The notes under the pieces were generated by a model, which did not search any database, was not told the DNA's origin, and saw nothing but the letters and a program-made list of their open reading frames with translations. From positions 1,851,399 through 1,888,610 of the forward strand of contig FN649730.1 of the NCBI GenBank assembly GCA_000310025.1: 37,212 bases of DNA, read 5' to 3'. Source of the stretch: Ectocarpus siliculosus. Taxonomy: Eukaryota > Sar > Phaeophyceae > Ectocarpales > Ectocarpaceae. Both the position numbers and the translations under genes were made by a program. Every line of letters starts with the position of its first letter. Position 1 is the stretch's first letter. Below are positions 11,446 to 22,440 of this stretch, piece after piece.

Positions 11446-12469
11446 AGTTGTTGTTGTTGTTGTCTTGTCTTTTCTGTTGCTGCTGTTGCAAGGCAATAGG
11501 CAAGAGAGAAGAGGAGGTGCGAGTTGTGGCAGTGTGGGCGGGTCCCGGGGGGGGGGGGAGATCGAAGGCGACGCGTCGGTTGCCGTTCGGGCTGACTCTT
11601 TCTTGCGGGTATCGCAGAGACGGTGCTAACTTTGTCTCGGAATTGGCTCTTTCCACCATCAGAGGGTACCGATTTGTTAAATGGATGGAGTCGTCTGCAA
11701 AGAAAAATGGAACACATGCTGTACCTACACAACGATCGTACTGTACACTTGTTGAAACCGACCGGATACAATCTTTGGCGAATAGACTAGTCTGTATGAC
11801 CGGGCCTCCTAGACTCGATACTCTACTGCTGCTGCGGTAGATTACTGCTGTAGGACCGTGAACGATATTGTACCTTGGGTTAGCAGCATATCGCCAGATA
11901 TCGTATCGGGTGATACAAACTCGATACGATATCGGGAGAAGAACCAAAAGGGCAAGCAAGTTTATCTCATCGCGACCCGTCCAACAGAAGTTATGGATGT
12001 TGTACATGCCGCTTTCCTCCAATCCTTCGCCTCAAGATGCTTCCTTTATGAACACACAGCAGTAGAGGGAACGAGATAGCGAGATGCTCTCGAGTGTTGC
12101 GTGTGCGCTTGTAGACTATAGCGATGTGTGTTTCTTTATTGTAAAGCAACGGGCTTCCTACAGAGATCACAAAAGGACACGGACCGACCAGGCTGCAAGA
12201 CAACATGATGACCCTAAACACTAAACGCTACGATACGCAGTGAGAGTGGTCGTTGATTGGCCCATTGCTTCGAATCTCCGATTCAAGAAATCTCCTATCG
12301 AAAAACTGGATTGATTGAGGATCAATACTAAAGCCAAGATAAGGTACTTTTGCCTCCTCAGGGTACACCCTCAAAAAGGTAAAAATATGACAGTCCCCTG
12401 TACCCTGCCTGTGGCAAGCAGCAGCTCTGTCCCGTGCTCACCCCGCAGAGCTCTGGCCCAGAAGACGAG
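11446..12469. promoter_or_regulatory. divergent intergenic region, putative shared promoter
   Basis: About 1 kb separates the minus-strand start at 11445 from the proposed NOC4 start at 12470, so both promoters and 5' UTRs should lie here. A CAA/TTG trinucleotide run (about 11446-11462) forms the leader right before the minus-strand ATG. A poly-G run is at about 11550-11560. No clear TATA element was identified. The right part holds dispersed-repeat copy 2 (12266-12328). Longer open frames inside look non-coding. Confidence 0.45.
12266..12328 (+). repeat. dispersed repeat fragment, copy 2
   Basis: Partner of the copy at 4556-4624, sharing GAATCTCCGATTCAAGAAATCTCC-type blocks broken by a 3-base deletion and substitutions. 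It lies about 140 bases upstream of the proposed NOC4 start, so it may be part of the promoter or 5' UTR. Confidence 0.6.
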
Positions 12470-15400
12470 ATGACGGAGGTCAAGGAGCGCATACGTGTTC
12501 TGCGTCAGGCAAGTCGATTTCCGTGACGGGTTTCGTTTCCAGAGACCGTGCACGAGACGTCCACACACATCATCATTGCGTGGAGACCCAGACAGCGAGC
12601 AAGTTGCCGCTGTCATCGCAAGGCTAGACTCCCTGAGTAGCAGCGTGCCCGACAGCGCGCAAGGGATGGCTGTCGGCGTGTGCCCATGCTGGTTCCCATG
12701 GAAAGGGGGAAGTCCTGCAACATCCGTGTGGTGTTTGATGGATAGTCGGCGCTGGACCTCCTCAGCCGTCTCGAGCGCCCGCTCTCTCTCTGGCTCCAAA
12801 GACCCCCACGCAGCCAAACCCTCCCTCTCGTCTGATTGTTTGCTACCCATTGGTCAGTGTAGACAAGGCGGGAGGTATCCTCTGTTGTTTGGTATCTAGT
12901 CGACTGCTGAGTGGAGCACTAATGCGTCAACACCAGTAATTACGGCGACAATACAACTGTTGTGCGAGTCCCTGCCTGCACAAGTAGCATGATGTCAGCA
13001 AAGGCCCAAATGTGGGGTCTGTCGACAAGAAGAGCCCATTGGTTTCCAATGGCAATATACCACACACCACCCCGCCTCTCTTCAATGCTACACATGATTG
13101 GATGACGGCGGCGTTCGTTACAGACAAGAATCGGTACACGTCTCACTAACCTCGCACTTCCTGAAAGACCCAGGGTAGCATGTTAAGCAACGAAACTTTG
13201 AAGAATGCTACCAGGTACGCTATACATGTAGGCGTGGTCAAGGTCGACAAGTACATGGAGATAAGGAGATGCTGTAATGGACAGGGGTCAGAACGGAAGC
13301 TGACAACAACACGAAGCAGTCTATTTTATGCCTGATTATCTTAAAACCCGCCCGAAGGTGTGCCGCCGATGGCGAGGAGTGATGCTACGCCCGTTTTGCG
13401 ACCGCCATCTTGACGTCAGAGGTTGGTGCCATCGTGGCTCTACAGCAGTACGCGGCACCCCTTTGCAACCCTCATCCTTGTAGTCCGATTGTTTCTTTCT
13501 TTGTGGGGTATCCCGACATCGACTATCTAGGTTTAGTGCAGGCTTCTCAGCCGAGCACCTGTCAACTTTTTCATAGCCCTTCTTTTTCTGAGCCCGAATT
13601 TTCTCAACCCTTTAACTCCCAGGTTTCTTTTTTCGTGGTCGTGTCTCGCTGGTTCTCTTTCTGTACATATCCTAAGACGTAACGCCCTTGCTCTCTCACT
13701 TTCTCTTGCCCTGTGCACACCAGGTCGAGTACGGGGTCCTGTCGAACGTCGAGAATGCCAACGGCATCGTGAGCCTGCTCAAGGAGCTCGGCCGTGAGAC
13801 CGAGACCTCCGTGGCGGTTGCGGCCGCTCACTGCCTCAGGAGGATCTTCACACAGCTCTTGGACCCGGCCAAGAACCCCCAGGTAAACGCCGGCCAGAAC
13901 CAATACCGTAGGATACAGAAGATAGCACCCCCCCCCTGGACCGATTTTCACAAGTCGATTACTCCACGACGAAGAGGATGCCATAATGCGTTTTCGGAAA
14001 TCCCTCGACGAGACGGATGTCTGTATACGTATGCACGTCATGGAGGACGCAAACCGTGTGGCCACAAACCGGGTACGTTTTGTTGGGGTGCGCCTCAGAG
14101 CACGTTGTCTTCAGTTTGAAAGCGGCCATGTGAAAAGACAGGTTTGTTTTCGGATGGATTGAGGTCACTGTTCTTTCTTTTCTTTTCGTTTGTTTAATCT
14201 CTGTGGGTGACGTCCGCACCCATCATCATGAATAACTACTGTAGTATTTGTCTTTGATGTCGATTCTCGTACGATACTACCTATCGTTTGAGCCGCCGCC
14301 AAGCGGTCCGTGACTCACCGCACAGGCACCGTCTCCGGACTACAACTACACTTCCTACAGAACGAGCCCAGAAATACGAACGCCAACATCGGGTCGAGAC
14401 TCAGTTTCTAAATTCGTCGCCACTGGTGATCACAGGTTGTTACATGGTGTAGGATCCACCTCTGACCTATTTTTCTTACGCCTATGTTTTCGTGACAATT
14501 TTTGAGTCTGCCTCTGTTTCTTATCGAACTGCTTCTTTTTCTTCTTTGTTTTTACTGCGGGGACCCCTTCTGTATTGTCCCGCAGCTTCCTCGCCCTTCC
14601 CCCCGAGGAGGCGATCCCGACACAATCGTAGGGGGCAGCAGCAAGGCCGGCAAGAGCAAGAAGAAGAGAAAGAAGCGTGCTCGTTCCGAAGATGATGTTG
14701 GTGGTGGGGATTCCGCGAGGAGCGTTGTTGCGGGTGTCGAGGGGGGCCAAGACAAGGCCGCCAGGGTCTATCAGGCGTGGCTGGAGGCGCGGTACTTGGA
14801 CTTCTTGCGGGTGCTCTTGGGGTGGATAGCGGAGTTCGACGACTTCCACCGACAGGTGATGTCATGTTCGGAAGGAATCCTGCTGCAGCGGCAACACGCG
14901 CTGTCCTTGTTGAAACCCGAGTTTTGCACTACTGTACGTACATTTCTCTTGTTGAAACCCGGATTCTGCGCTGTACCTACATTTCTTGCCAACGGGAGAT
15001 GGGGGTTTCGTGGGAGCAGAAAGAGAAACAACACGTTGTATGTGCGTCCCTAAATAGGCCGTATCTCACTCGTGAATCGGTGCGTCGAGCCCTCTATTGG
15101 CAAGCGTAGTCGACCGGGTCTAGTAGTTGGCATTTGCATTGTCCCGCATAGCTTCAAGGTGGAGATTTGTCTCAGGTGCGCGCCTCCCCCAGCCTGAAAA
15201 CCCTGCGATTCGGAGCTCTCAAGCGATATCTCGAAACGCGGCTCAGTGCGTCGCCTTTCCGGAATATGATCAAGTGTTTTTTTCCCCGAGGGGTGCTCTT
15301 CTCTCCCTGTCCCCGCGCACTCTTGTTCCGGCACACCAGTCTCGCGCTCTGTTTTCTCTCGTCACCCACACCCCCGCCCCTCCCAGAGTTTTTTCACATT

Positions 15401-18400
15401 TAAAGATGTATGTAGACGTTTCTTTGTTTTTGCACATGTAATCGACTGTCTGCGTGCGCAATTAATAAACCTCGTCCACCGCATCCACCCCCCTTGCCAG
15501 GGCCCGGCGTTGCGCACTCTTATGCAGTTCGTGGAGATCGAGCCCATTCTGTGCGTCTCGGCTGCCAAGCTGTCGCGCGCGGGTAGAAGAGGTGGCGGAT
15601 TATTGGGAGGGGATGGTGGACTGGCGTCCCCGGGGGCGGGGACAATCTGGGGCGGGCTTTTCGCGGAGTTGATGCGTACGATTGTGCTGGGCCCCTGCTC
15701 CATGGAGCCGAAGCTGCTGAAGTCGCTTGGGGAGGACTTCGTGAACGTGCACGACGACATCAGGTGAAGGGATTGTTGTGTCTAGTCTCTCCAACAGTTG
15801 TTCATGTATCCACTTCGTTGGAATCGAAGGCACGACTACAGACGATTGTCAGGTTTGATCACTCCCTTCCCCTGCCACTCCGTGTACACCCGCTCCAGCC
15901 GTTGTCTTGGTCTTTCTCATGCAGTAACCTAACTCGTGGGTGAATCCTCTCTTGTTGCTGTGGTGGTGGTGGTGGTTGTTGGTGTTGAAAACCTGACTTC
16001 CGACATTTCCACGTGCCTTTTAATTCCAAGGCTACCAGCCGAACTGTTTTGCGGTCGCGACAACCAACCCCCAACAAGTAAGATGGAAGTCCAAGAGAGC
16101 AACAGACCAAGGAACCTTAAAATGGTGTGCTGTTTTTCTCAGAACCTCAGGTCACACGCAGTATCCACCACCGTTACAGATAAGGATAAACCTCCAACGA
16201 GCTATTGTGGCATCGCACTATTGTACGAAGCCGGGAGTGTTAAGCTTAGGTGTTTATTGGTTGCCCTGCCCAAACCCGCTCTTCGCTCGAGATATATTTA
16301 TGTGAGAAAGGTTTTCGCGCGAAACTCGACAAAACAACCTACTACCCCCACATGACGTGATGCAAGCAACCGCGGTAGTAGTTCTCCGTACATGAGGTAT
16401 CGCCAAGTACACCAAGACAACAGAATCGCACAGCGATAACTATCTCTAGGTCGTGACCCTAATATCGCGACTGCTTCGGAGATTTGAACGTTCAGACGGA
16501 CCATCTCTTTGGTCGCACGTTCTTGGAGGCACAACTGCTAGACGTATTCAACACTGGAATAACCACCACCACCACTACAACCATCTTCGTTATTTTTCCC
16601 GTGACCATTGTCCGTTTCTCCGACGTCGACGAAACATGTCCGTCTTGTTGCACCACCCCCCGTAACGCGGCGTGGTTATTCTTCAGGTACTTCCTGCTGG
16701 CCAGCGTCACGTCGATCGCCAGGCACGCTCTCGCCGACGACACCAAGCTCCAAGAGCAAAGAGCATCGCCTAGCCCATCGTCGTCACCTTCCCCCTCCCG
16801 ATTCGTGCTCCCTGAGAACTCCCCGCTGAGGGGTTTCCGAGGCACTGCAGCGGCGTTTGCGGACGCCCGGGGTGGTGCCGGTGGTGGTGGCGAGACCGTG
16901 GGTAGTGCCGGCAAGGGAAGTGGTGGTTGCGAGACAGCAGCCGGTGCATCGGCAGTGGATTCTTCGGCGCTTGTTGCTACCTCCTCCAAGAAGAAGAGGA
17001 AGAAGAGGAAGAAGACCGCCGACCTGCCAGAGGAGAAAGAACAGATCGTTGAGGCCTCTGAGGTGGAGGAGGAGGGCGGGGGGCAGAAGATGGACCTCGC
17101 GGAGATAAGCGGGCGGCTGGCGCGGGTGCTGATGGTGGTGCGGATGGTCGAGGAGCAGTCCGACCTGACGGCGTTTCTGCTGCCGGTTCGCCTCTCGCTT
17201 CCGTCAACGGTTTCATCTTCCGCCTCCCGACAGCTTGGAAACCCCGAGGTTGGGCTCGATGGCGATGCCAGCAGCAGCAGCAGTGACAGCAGCGATGACG
17301 AAGAGGAGGAAGAGGGGCGAGCGGGTAGCAGTGGGAAGGGCAAAAGGAAAGCACCGGAGAAGGGGAAGGGTGGGAGGGTTGGAGCCGAAGGGAAAAAGAT
17401 GAGGATGCTCGCGATTGAGCGATTACGGTACCACAAGAAGGTGCGTCGATGGCCTTGCTTCTCGAAACTCGAGCAGCCACGCTTGATCGGTGTTAAAAAA
17501 AGGTGGAGGTTTTTGCTCTTTGGCCTGGTGCGGTACATGTTGCGGCGCATTTTCCTTGCTTCTCAATTCGCCTGAGAGAGGTTCGCGCCTTCCACTAGTT
17601 ATATTTCTTCAGGGGCACTTTCTGGGCGACCGCATCCAGCAGGTAGAGTGGCGGCAGCATCCTCTACAACAGGTCGAGGTTTGTCGATGTTGTTGCCATG
17701 TTCAATGTAGTCATGAATGTTCCCGCATCGGCGATACCCGCACGGCGTGAGGCACAAGCCACCCAAGCACTAACCCCCCTCGTCGTACCCTTCACGTTTG
17801 CTTTCTCGTGGTTCACTCCTGCCCGAAACCCCTGCCAAACCCTCACCGCCACCTGACTGACGATATTTCTTGTTGGGCACTCTGGTCCGATCAACCTCGT
17901 ACTTTTCCCAATAACCGGCGACATACCTAGCCCACTTGTAAGCACGGCACCTCCCCCCCCCCCCCCCCCCCCCCCCCGTTTTTTTTTCTCTCCCCCCNNN
18001 NNNNNNNNNNNNNNNNNNNNNNNNNNNNNNNNNNNNNNNNNNNNNNNNNNNNNNNNNNNNNNNNNNNNNNNNNNNNNNNNNNNNNNNNNNNNNNNNNCCC
18101 CCCCCCCCCCCCCCCCCCCGAAGGGTTGGTTGGCCAATGGGTCATCAGTCCGGGGGGAACAATGTTCCGTTTTTTGGGGGAGGGGTTATAAACGGTTTAA
18201 TCGTTAAGGCATGCAAACCAGGAGTACGGGACCCTTGGGGACCCCCCCCCCCCCCCCCTCCTCTGGGATGCCTGCACGAAACGAAAACTACACCAGGCGT
18301 TCGGCGACGCTTGTCTGGCGCTGCCTACGGCTACCCGTCCCCATTTAATCACGCCCCCCACCCCCCCGCTTCGTCTGGGACGCCTGCCCGAAACGAAAAC

Positions 18401-21400
18401 GACACCAGGCGTTCGGCGACGCGTGGCTCGCCTGCCTTCGGCTGCCCCTCCCGCCGGCCCTGTACCGGAGGGTGCTGCTCTTCCTCCCCGGCAACGTGAT
18501 CCCGTACATGCCTTCCCCGGTGAGGCTGGCGGACTTCTTGACGGCGGCGTACGGCCTGGGTGGGGTGCGGTCGGTGCTGGCGCTCGACGCCCTGTTCCTT
18601 CTCATGCAGGTGGGTGGGTGTGTTTGGTGTTTGTATCGACCGCCGCTGACCAATGAAAAGGCGTCAGTCTCAGTGCGGTTGAAAGCAGAAAATGCTGCTA
18701 ATGGCTACCATGATCTGAGATCAGGCGTGTGTGTTGATGTGTGCATTGACCGAAGTAGCCCATGAAAGAACGTCAGTCTCAGCGGCGTGCGGCTTGACCG
18801 GAACACAATGAAAGGCATGAGTTTCAGTGCGGCTTAACCGGCTGAAGAATGAAAGAGACGTCCGGCTCAGTGCGGCACAAAACAGAAAATGCTGCTTTTT
18901 ACCATGATCTGGGACCAGGTGTGTGCGTGGTTGACTGCCGTTTGGTCTGGGGGTGGCGCAGGCGACGGTGTCATTGCTGGCGTGGTGGTAATTGATGTGG
19001 TTGCCGTTGTGGTTTCTTAGCTGTTTCAGGCTGAAGTCGGTGTGTTGGTTATGCTGGCGTTGGAGAGCTGTTCGGTACTTGGTACGTGTAACACAGGCTC
19101 CCTAGGGCAACAGGCGGCACCGTGACAGAGAGAATGTCCAGACAGCCCCGCCCCCCTCACATGGGTTGCTCCGTCTGCCCCAATTTCTTCGCCGCTGAGA
19201 ACATCCGGCCAATGCCTTTGTCGCCCCCTGTGCTTGCTCCTCACACAGACCACCATGACTAGCAATAGTGTCAGCTGAGCGGAGGCTTTATAATAGCATT
19301 TGCATCACTACCCCCCCCCGGCACCGTTTGGAGACGGAAACCTTGAAACGATATCGCTTGTCGTGTAGGGGCGGGGTTGACAAGAGTTTGCGGGTTACGA
19401 TAGTGGAGGGGGGAAGGGACGCAATGGTTTGGGTGTTGAAATTGAAGCCAAGAAGCTTTGTACGGCTGTGTGTGCCAGCTGCCGGGAAGCCACCGAACGA
19501 AAGCAGCGGAAAGGGGGACCCGGTCTGTCTCTGCTGTCTTCCAGCCACGGCTGCAATGTCAACGGGGTACCGAGTTCGGCAAACCTTAAGTGACCTTGAC
19601 GGTTCACCCCCCCCCCCCCCTTCTCGTCTCCGGAGATGTTATCTTTCCAGTGTCCGATGAGAATGACTCTCCTTCGTGTGCAGTTCCTAATGCATACCTT
19701 CTCGATTGCGAGGGTCAACTGATATTTCCCGGCGAAGCTCAACGGATCTGTTACCGCCATGCTCAACGGATCTTTCCCCGCGAAGCTCAACGGATCTATC
19801 CTCGGGAAACTCAACAGGTGTTTCCCCGCACATTCCGCCTTTTGCTCCAACGCACCTAAACCTCCCGACGATCTCCCGAAACAGGCGCACGACCTGGACT
19901 ACCCGGACTTCTACGACTCGCTGTACCGACTGGTGACGTCCGACATGATGTACGCCAAGTATCGCGCGAGGTTCTTCCGCATGGTGGACCTCTGCCTGAC
20001 CTCCTCGCACGTACCCGCCTACGTCGTCGCTGCCTTCCTCAAGAGGTTTGCCAGGTGAGGAGGCGTTAGTTTTTGTTTTTGGAGGGGGGGGGGGTATGCG
20101 TTTCCTCTCGCGGAGCCCCGGGCTGCCTAATAATTGGAAGGGGTGGTGAGTTCGGTTGTCATCGATATCAATGTGCTTGGCCCTGGAAGACCTCGGCTGC
20201 TCGACTGGAAAATAACGTTTGTGTCACACCTTACGCCCATGTCACGTGATTGATACTTTAGTTTGTACCAGAGCACAGCCTATGCAAAATTGCTTTTGAA
20301 CGCCACGCCTCTTCTGCATTCTGGGCAGTATTGATGTGTTGTCCTACGATCGTTTGCTGCAGCCCCGCCGTGGGTGTTGGCCTCCTTTTCTTGTAGAGCC
20401 AGTCTCGAAGATGTCCCTCTGTTGCTACCGCCGCTTTATGACCCTGAGTACCCTCCCCTTGTCTCATCGCCACGACTCTGCTCACCACGGCCCAGAGACC
20501 ATCGACCCCCCCCCTCCTCCGTGCAAGGACTGTGGCATTAGTACCACCCCCCCCCCTGCGGTTGTTGCCACGTTTTTTTTTGCCCGCGACAGAGCCACGC
20601 TCCAGGCCCCCCCTTCGGGGGCCCTCTTCACCCTCGCCCTCGTCCGAAAGCTCATCGGGAGGCACCCCGAGTGCCTGCCGCTCATCAGCAGCAGGGCGCC
20701 CGCGGTCTCGGACTCCAAGCACCGCCTCCTTACATCTTCGGGGGCCCTCAGCGGCACCACCGGCCTCAAGAACCGCCCTCTTCCCTCATCCGATGGTAGC
20801 GCTACCGGCGGGGCTGCATCCCCCCCCCCCGGGGGTGCAGTGGATGGGGGCGCTGCGGATGAGTACGACCCAGGGTGCGAGGACACCAAGGGGGCCGGGG
20901 CCATGAACACGAGCTTGTGGGAGCTTGCGGCGCTGCAGAATCACTACCATCCCGGGGTGGCCACACTGGTGAGAACGGGGGTAATCATGCCGTAGTCGTT
21001 GGACCATGGACCTCGCATCCCTTCAAAGCCGTGACGGAGCACGCCGGGTTCTCACTGCACCAGGCTCTCACGTCACAAAGCGCGGAGCGGCGTAACGGGG
21101 GGTAGGAGAAGTTGTGGATGGAGGGATTTTCTTTTGGGAGGGTGTTGGGGGCCGCTTTCGATCCGATTAGGCTAGGCTTTTGTTGTAATCGGGGTCGACG
21201 TTGTGTTGTTACTTTTGTTCCGTTGCTCACCGACAGGGGAAGTAGCCCACCTCCTCATTGGTGAGGTCGTGCTCGTGGGGAAGGCCGAACTCAGCTCCCC
21301 GCTGGTGGTGGTGCTGGGCTACAATACTTGATAGACCCACCTTTCCAACGAGTTTCGAACGCCACAACAGTGGTCGCGGTTGTGTGCAAGTTTGAACGGC

Positions 21401-22440
21401 TATCAGCTCTGTTGTCACGATCATGCTGTCATGTCAACAGAATTGCGCAATAGTGAAACACCGCAATGAATAGGGAGGAGAACTGCTTCTCTTGGCGCTG
21501 TTGATTCGTCCGCTGATTTCGGGAGGGTGGTGCTGGCCAGAGGGGCTCAACAACTTCGTCGGAGGCTTCCACCGGACCCGGTAACTGTAGACTAATCTGT
21601 TCGTTTCTTTCAGGAATGCGTTGAACAAGACTAATTTTTTTTCAAACTTTTTTGTACTTGTTTTTCAAAAACAACCCGTATAGTGTATTCATTCTCTATT
21701 CTCTGTCCACAGCATAAAGAATTCTGGACAAACTAGCAATGAATTCACAGCAGTGATACGTTGATCATCCTCTATCCACAGCATAAAGAATCCAGGACAA
21801 ATAGCAATAATTCCACAGCAGTGATACGTTGGCTTATCCGTGTTTCCAGGCTCGGGGGTTTCTCCGTGAGGCGGACAAGAAGGAAGCAGAGGGCGAGGCC
21901 TTCGCGGGACCGTCCAAGCTCGCGGCGGAGACATACCAGTCTCTCTTCGATCAGGTGAGCAAGAGGGAGAGAGAGAGAGAGGGAGAAAGAGAGAGAGAGC
22001 CGACATGACTCTTCTGGCCGGTTGTCTTACGAGTTTGCCGTTTGGTTTGGGAGGTTGACTTGTTTGAATCCTTTTCGCGTGATTTTTGGATACATCCCGC
22101 GATTATCATTTCATTAGAGCTCTCGTTTTGACTCAAGCGGCACCTTCACGTATACCCCTCTCCTTATGGTGATATGACAAATGTCCCTAGGTATAAGGTA
22201 GCGCCGTTTTGTGATATTGGAAGGTACTGAGCGGAGACCGGAACGGTTTTTTGATGTGAAGACAACAACGCCCCTCATTCTGTCCCTGCGTTCTCTTTCG
22301 TGACGTACGTGCACCAGGAAATGCGCCGCAAGATGGGAACTGACGTTCCCCTCGCGTTCCGCCGCCCTAAGGGGCTCTTCGACGATGTCCCCGAGGAAGG
22401 AGGAGGCGTGTTTGCGGCCGTGAACTTCTCCATATCTTGA
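12470..22440 (+). CDS. NOC4: nucleolar complex protein 4 (NOC4/NOC4L/UTP19), CBF domain
   Basis: NOC4 works with NOP14 in the nucleolus in assembly and export of the 40S pre-ribosome. Exons: 12470-12508, 13724-13882, 14586-14855, 15501-15763, 16687-17440, 18409-18609, 19885-20054, 20593-20968, 21850-21954, 22318-22440. They total 2460 nt (819 aa) and all phases agree. Diagnostic blocks of the family's CBF/MAK21 domain are LDYPDFYDSLYRLV (about residue 566), KYRARFF (587), SSHVPAYVVAAFLKRFAR (602), IGRHPECLPL and SLWELAALQNHYHP (exon 8). The end, EMRRKMGTDVPLAFRRPKGLF onward, matches the family C-terminus. It exceeds human NOC4L (about 516 aa) because of Lys/Ser/Gly-rich insertions, mainly in exons 3, 5 and 8. 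The first exon is only 13 codons and uses a GC donor (CAG|GCAAGT), so the start is provisional. An N gap lies in intron 5. Confidence 0.9.
14906..14990. repeat. two-copy 42-bp tandem duplication in NOC4 intron 3
   Basis: CTTGTTGAAACCCG starts at 14906 and again at 14948. Both copies continue to a TGTAC-TACATTTCTT end. It lies about 50 bases after the donor at 14856. Confidence 0.7.
17998..18097. other. assembly gap (100 N) inside poly-C
   Basis: Exactly 100 N lie between a long C-run with a short T-run on the left and another C-run on the right. The true length is unknown. It falls within NOC4 intron 5 and no coding sequence appears to be lost, because exons 5 and 6 join in phase 0. Confidence 0.95.
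18262..18456. repeat. two-copy tandem duplication across the NOC4 exon 6 acceptor
   Basis: CTGGGAYGCCTGCMCGAAACG followed by an ACACCAG acceptor and GCGTTCGGCGACGC occurs at about 18263-18311 and again at about 18375-18423 (spacing 112). The right copy continues in frame into exon 6. The left copy diverges after about 15 coding bases and leads to a frameshift, so it is a decoy acceptor (18296|18297). Confidence 0.75.
18649..18932. repeat. degenerate tandem repeats in NOC4 intron 6
   Basis: Units containing AATGAAA, a GTCAGTCTCAG-like block and TGCGGCTTGACCGG recur at about 18651, 18761, 18808 and 18847. The outer two units both continue through CAGAAAATGCTGCT and ACCATGATCTG, so a longer copy of nearly 200 bp spacing also exists. 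Confidence 0.6.
19710..19832 (+). repeat. five-copy 24-bp tandem repeat just before NOC4 exon 7
   Basis: The unit is close to GAAGCTCAACGGATCTTTCC plus CCGC, repeated about five times at exact 24-base spacing. The period is a multiple of three and the exon 7 frame stays open from before the last copies through to 19885. Confidence 0.75.
21704..21840. repeat. two-copy 69-bp tandem duplication in NOC4 intron 8
   Basis: TCCACAGCATAAAGAAT begins at 21706 and again at 21775. Both continue through GGACAAA, TAGCAAT and end CACAGCAGTGATACGTTG. The second copy stops only about ten bases before the acceptor of exon 9 at 21849. A related stretch occurs at about 30510-30537. Confidence 0.8.

Noticed and set aside
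12371-12850. 159-codon minus-strand open frame beginning MGSKQSDEREG
   Set aside because: Plausible first residues, but it overlaps the proposed NOC4 first exon and intron on the other strand and no onward splice was found. RNA-seq could reopen it.
16492-17550. 352-codon minus-strand open frame opposite NOC4 exon 5
   Set aside because: It is the antisense shadow of the Ser/Lys/Glu-rich exon; composition is Ser/Pro-rich and the plus-strand exon is anchored by family similarity and phase.
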